Positions 62,109-64,000 of a DNA stretch of 64,000 bases are shown here, piece after piece. The notes under the pieces are model-generated. The model searched no databases. It was not told the origin of the DNA and was given only the letters and a program-made list of their open reading frames with translations. Made by a program: the position numbers and the translations under genes. The DNA is taken from NCBI RefSeq assembly GCF_038002225.1, contig NZ_JBBOCA010000001.1, positions 7,192,001-7,256,000 on the forward strand, read 5' to 3'. This DNA comes from Paenibacillus sp. FSL R7-0204 (lineage in GTDB: Bacteria; Bacillota; Bacilli; Paenibacillales; Paenibacillaceae). Each line of letters starts with the position of its first letter. The stretch's first letter is position 1.

Positions 62109-63830
62109 CTACATATATACAGGGCTCTGGACCGCTCCCTCTCTGGACTCCACCGGAAAAGTAACGATGACCGAGGTCCCGGACCCTACCTCCGATTCCA
62201 CCCGGATCGTTCCGTTATGCCGCTCCGCAATACTGAGACAGAGCGGCAGGCCAAGACCTGTCCCCTGGCTCTTGGTGGTGAAGAACGGAGTGAACAATTG
62301 ATTCAGCTGGCTCTGGGGCATGCCTTCTCCGGTATCCGTAATAATCAGCAGCACGGTATCCTCATGCTCACAGGCAGCCAGCGTCAGTACGCCCTTGGCC
62401 TCCATCGCCTCCATGGCGTTGCGGGCCAGATTCAGAATCAGCTGCTTGATCTCCCGGACATTCAGCTGCAGCAGCGGCATCGTCGGGCTGATTTTCAGCT
62501 CCACACTCTGGCCGCGGAGATTGGCATCCGCCCAGATCAGCGGCGTAAGCTCCTCCAGAATGTGCTGGAGCCCGGCCGGCTCCTTGTCCGATACACGGGT
62601 CTGTGCCAGCGACAGAAAGTCATTGATGATGCTGTTGGCCCGGTCCAGCTCCTCCATGACAATATGATAATAGGAGTGGAGATCCTCCGGGCTTTTCTCC
62701 CGCATCAACTGCAGGAAGCCCCGAACTACCGCCATCGGGTTGCGGATCTCATGCGTAATGCCCGCAGCCATCTGTCCGACCAGCGACAGGCGCTCGACAT
62801 TGTCAAGCTCACTGCGCATTTTCTCCTCTTCCGTCAAATCCTGAATAATCATGACGATGCCGCCCGGCAGCCCCGATTCATGCTGGAGCGGCGCGGTAAA
62901 AATATGATAGGTCATCGAATCGACCCTGATCTTGGTATTGGAGCGCTGTCTGCTCCGCAGAACCGCCTGTAACCGGTCCAGGGTAGCCTGATCCATGCTT
63001 TGGCCGAAGATATCACTAGCCGACCTGGACAAAATAAACTCTCTGGTTAACAGGGGGCAATGACGCTGCATCAGGCTCAGCATATATTCATTCACCTTTG
63101 TCACATACCCGTTGTCATCGAACTCCATAATATTCAGCGGAACCACATTAGTAATCTGCTGCAGCTTCTCCGATTCCCACTGGAATTTCTCGGAGATTCC
63201 CTGCATTTGGACCCTGACCTGCAGCTTGTCCCACGCCTTATCGATATAGGTGATGAACAAGGCACCCAGAATGAGGGCCGTTAATCCGTATAGTCCGGCG
63301 AGAGCCGCTTCGCTAGGAGGTATATCCATGACGTTCCTGCCCTGTATATTCGGTACAATGACTATGAATAACATGCTCGGGAAAAGTGCGCCCCACAGGA
63401 TGAAGATTTTGCCGGGTATCGCAGATTTCTTGAACATCCCGGACATACCGAAGAGCAGCGGATACAGCAGGACCCCTGTATTCAGGAAGAGATGCTCCAG
63501 ACCTGAGGGCACCGAGAACAATGCAGTACAGAAGAAGAAATACAGCGCCAGATAGATGCTGGAGCGCAGATTACCATATAAAACTCCTATATATGCTGGG
63601 AGAATCGCCAGGTTCAAATAGACCACCCCGAACATCGTAGATGATAGTGCCATGCACAACGTAATGCCCAGCGCGCAGCAAATCATCAGAAAGGTCTGAT
63701 CATCGGGAAACCTGATGCTCCGGCGTAAGGGATCGCCTCGGTCCAGCCTCCACTGAAAGAGAAACAGAAAAATGCAGGCAGCCGATATTTGCAATAAAAT
63801 ATCCTTTACCGCATAAATAATTGCAATCAC
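62109..63830 (-). CDS. membrane sensor histidine kinase with PAS domain
   Basis: 573 residues if it starts with GTG at 63830, where GAGGA directly abuts the codon. A TTG at 63794 with AAAGGAT 7 nt upstream is a plausible alternative. Six or so helices (about 12-200) resemble the 5TM-5TMR_LYT type sensor. A PAS-like domain (about 225-335: LNIMEFDDNGYVTKVNEYML) is followed by HisKA with His360 in THEIRNPMAVVRGFL and HATPase_c: N471 box, DTGEGM and GTGLGL. The pattern matches Spo0A-pathway kinases of the KinB group. No response regulator is adjacent, so it is an orphan in this window. Confidence 0.88.
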   Translation of the reverse strand: MIAIIYAVKDILLQISAACIFLFLFQWRLDRGDPLRRSIRFPDDQTFLMICCALGITLCMALSSTMFGVVYLNLAILPAYIGVLYGNLRSSIYLALYFFFCTALFSVPSGLEHLFLNTGVLLYPLLFGMSGMFKKSAIPGKIFILWGALFPSMLFIVIVPNIQGRNVMDIPPSEAALAGLYGLTALILGALFITYIDKAWDKLQVRVQMQGISEKFQWESEKLQQITNVVPLNIMEFDDNGYVTKVNEYMLSLMQRHCPLLTREFILSRSASDIFGQSMDQATLDRLQAVLRSRQRSNTKIRVDSMTYHIFTAPLQHESGLPGGIVMIIQDLTEEEKMRSELDNVERLSLVGQMAAGITHEIRNPMAVVRGFLQLMREKSPEDLHSYYHIVMEELDRANSIINDFLSLAQTRVSDKEPAGLQHILEELTPLIWADANLRGQSVELKISPTMPLLQLNVREIKQLILNLARNAMEAMEAKGVLTLAACEHEDTVLLIITDTGEGMPQSQLNQLFTPFFTTKSQGTGLGLPLCLSIAERHNGTIRVESEVGSGTSVIVTFPVESREGAVQSPVYM

Positions 63831-63991
63831 TCCTCAAATTGGTTAAAATTCCTTTTCCCCTTAGATTAAAGCATAACCCCGCATTCCTGACAACGATAAT
63901 CAGGTTTCGACACTCTGGATCTGGCTACACTCCGCCCGGAATGGTATGATGCCGTTAATAGAGTGTCGCAATAAGCAAAAGGAGCAAATGA

Positions 63992-64000
63992 ATGAGTAAC
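63992..64000 (+). CDS. start of an unknown rightward gene, cut by the window end
   Basis: AAGGAGC lies 8 nt before ATG AGT AAC at 63992. The first ATG at 63988 is followed by an immediate stop, so it is not the start. Only three codons are visible and the product cannot be identified. Confidence 0.3.

Noticed and set aside
1..64000. tRNA or rRNA genes
   Set aside because: No cloverleaf with CCA-type end or conserved rRNA sequence was recognised on either strand; a covariance search would be needed to exclude them fully.

Overview
The window reads as chromosomal DNA from a low-to-mid GC Gram-positive endospore-forming relative, most likely a Paenibacillus. The grounds are strong AGGAGG-type ribosome sites, frequent GTG/TTG starts, Bacillus-like proteins (bacilliredoxin, SodA plus SodF, YneF, a GsaB-like aminotransferase beside Bcp), copper-amine-oxidase-like domains on secreted enzymes, and a large polysaccharide-uptake operon without its own ATPase. 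I see no rRNA, tRNA, prophage, insertion sequence, transposase or CRISPR array.

Layout. 1-5.8 kb: a secreted polysaccharide deacetylase, a DUF58 protein and a cut-off TgpA-type transglutaminase on the minus strand, divergent from a DedA membrane protein and a WYL-domain regulator. 6-9 kb: a MarR/MFS efflux pair with a visible operator, and a DinB-like protein. 9-24 kb: housekeeping genes (giant acyl-CoA dehydratase activase, bcp, LCP cell-wall ligase, GsaB-type hemL, peptide deformylase, SGNH hydrolase, inositol monophosphatase, uvsE, ddl, amidase). 24-39 kb: aconitase, a Fur-box-controlled siderophore-binding lipoprotein, LuxR and IclR regulators, two superoxide dismutases, folE, queG, lepB. 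57.6-64 kb: mutY, acpS, nadE, a bacilliredoxin and a sensor histidine kinase.

The most coherent specialised unit is 39.5-56.8 kb, all on the minus strand: LacI regulator, then a consensus promoter overlapped by a double palindromic operator, then two solute-binding proteins, a permease pair, an NHL/TPR membrane protein, a YIP1-like membrane protein, a large secreted DUF5696 protein, a second permease pair and a membrane-anchored GH30-GH43 fusion. I read it as a system that cuts, binds and imports a complex plant glycan, powered by a shared MsmX-type ATPase encoded elsewhere. DUF5696 looks like an uncharacterised glycosidase.

Two repeat systems are not explained by the genes. First, four separate intergenic arrays (near 8.95, 28.2, 34.65 and 57.15 kb) share a 51-bp period, five helical turns, although most of their sequences differ; each unit carries a small palindrome. 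Second, a ~100-bp element with a long imperfect hairpin occurs three times almost unchanged (5981, 20161, 39423), each at the 3' end of a minus-strand gene, with several decayed copies; one copy supplies the C-terminus and stop codon of UvsE.
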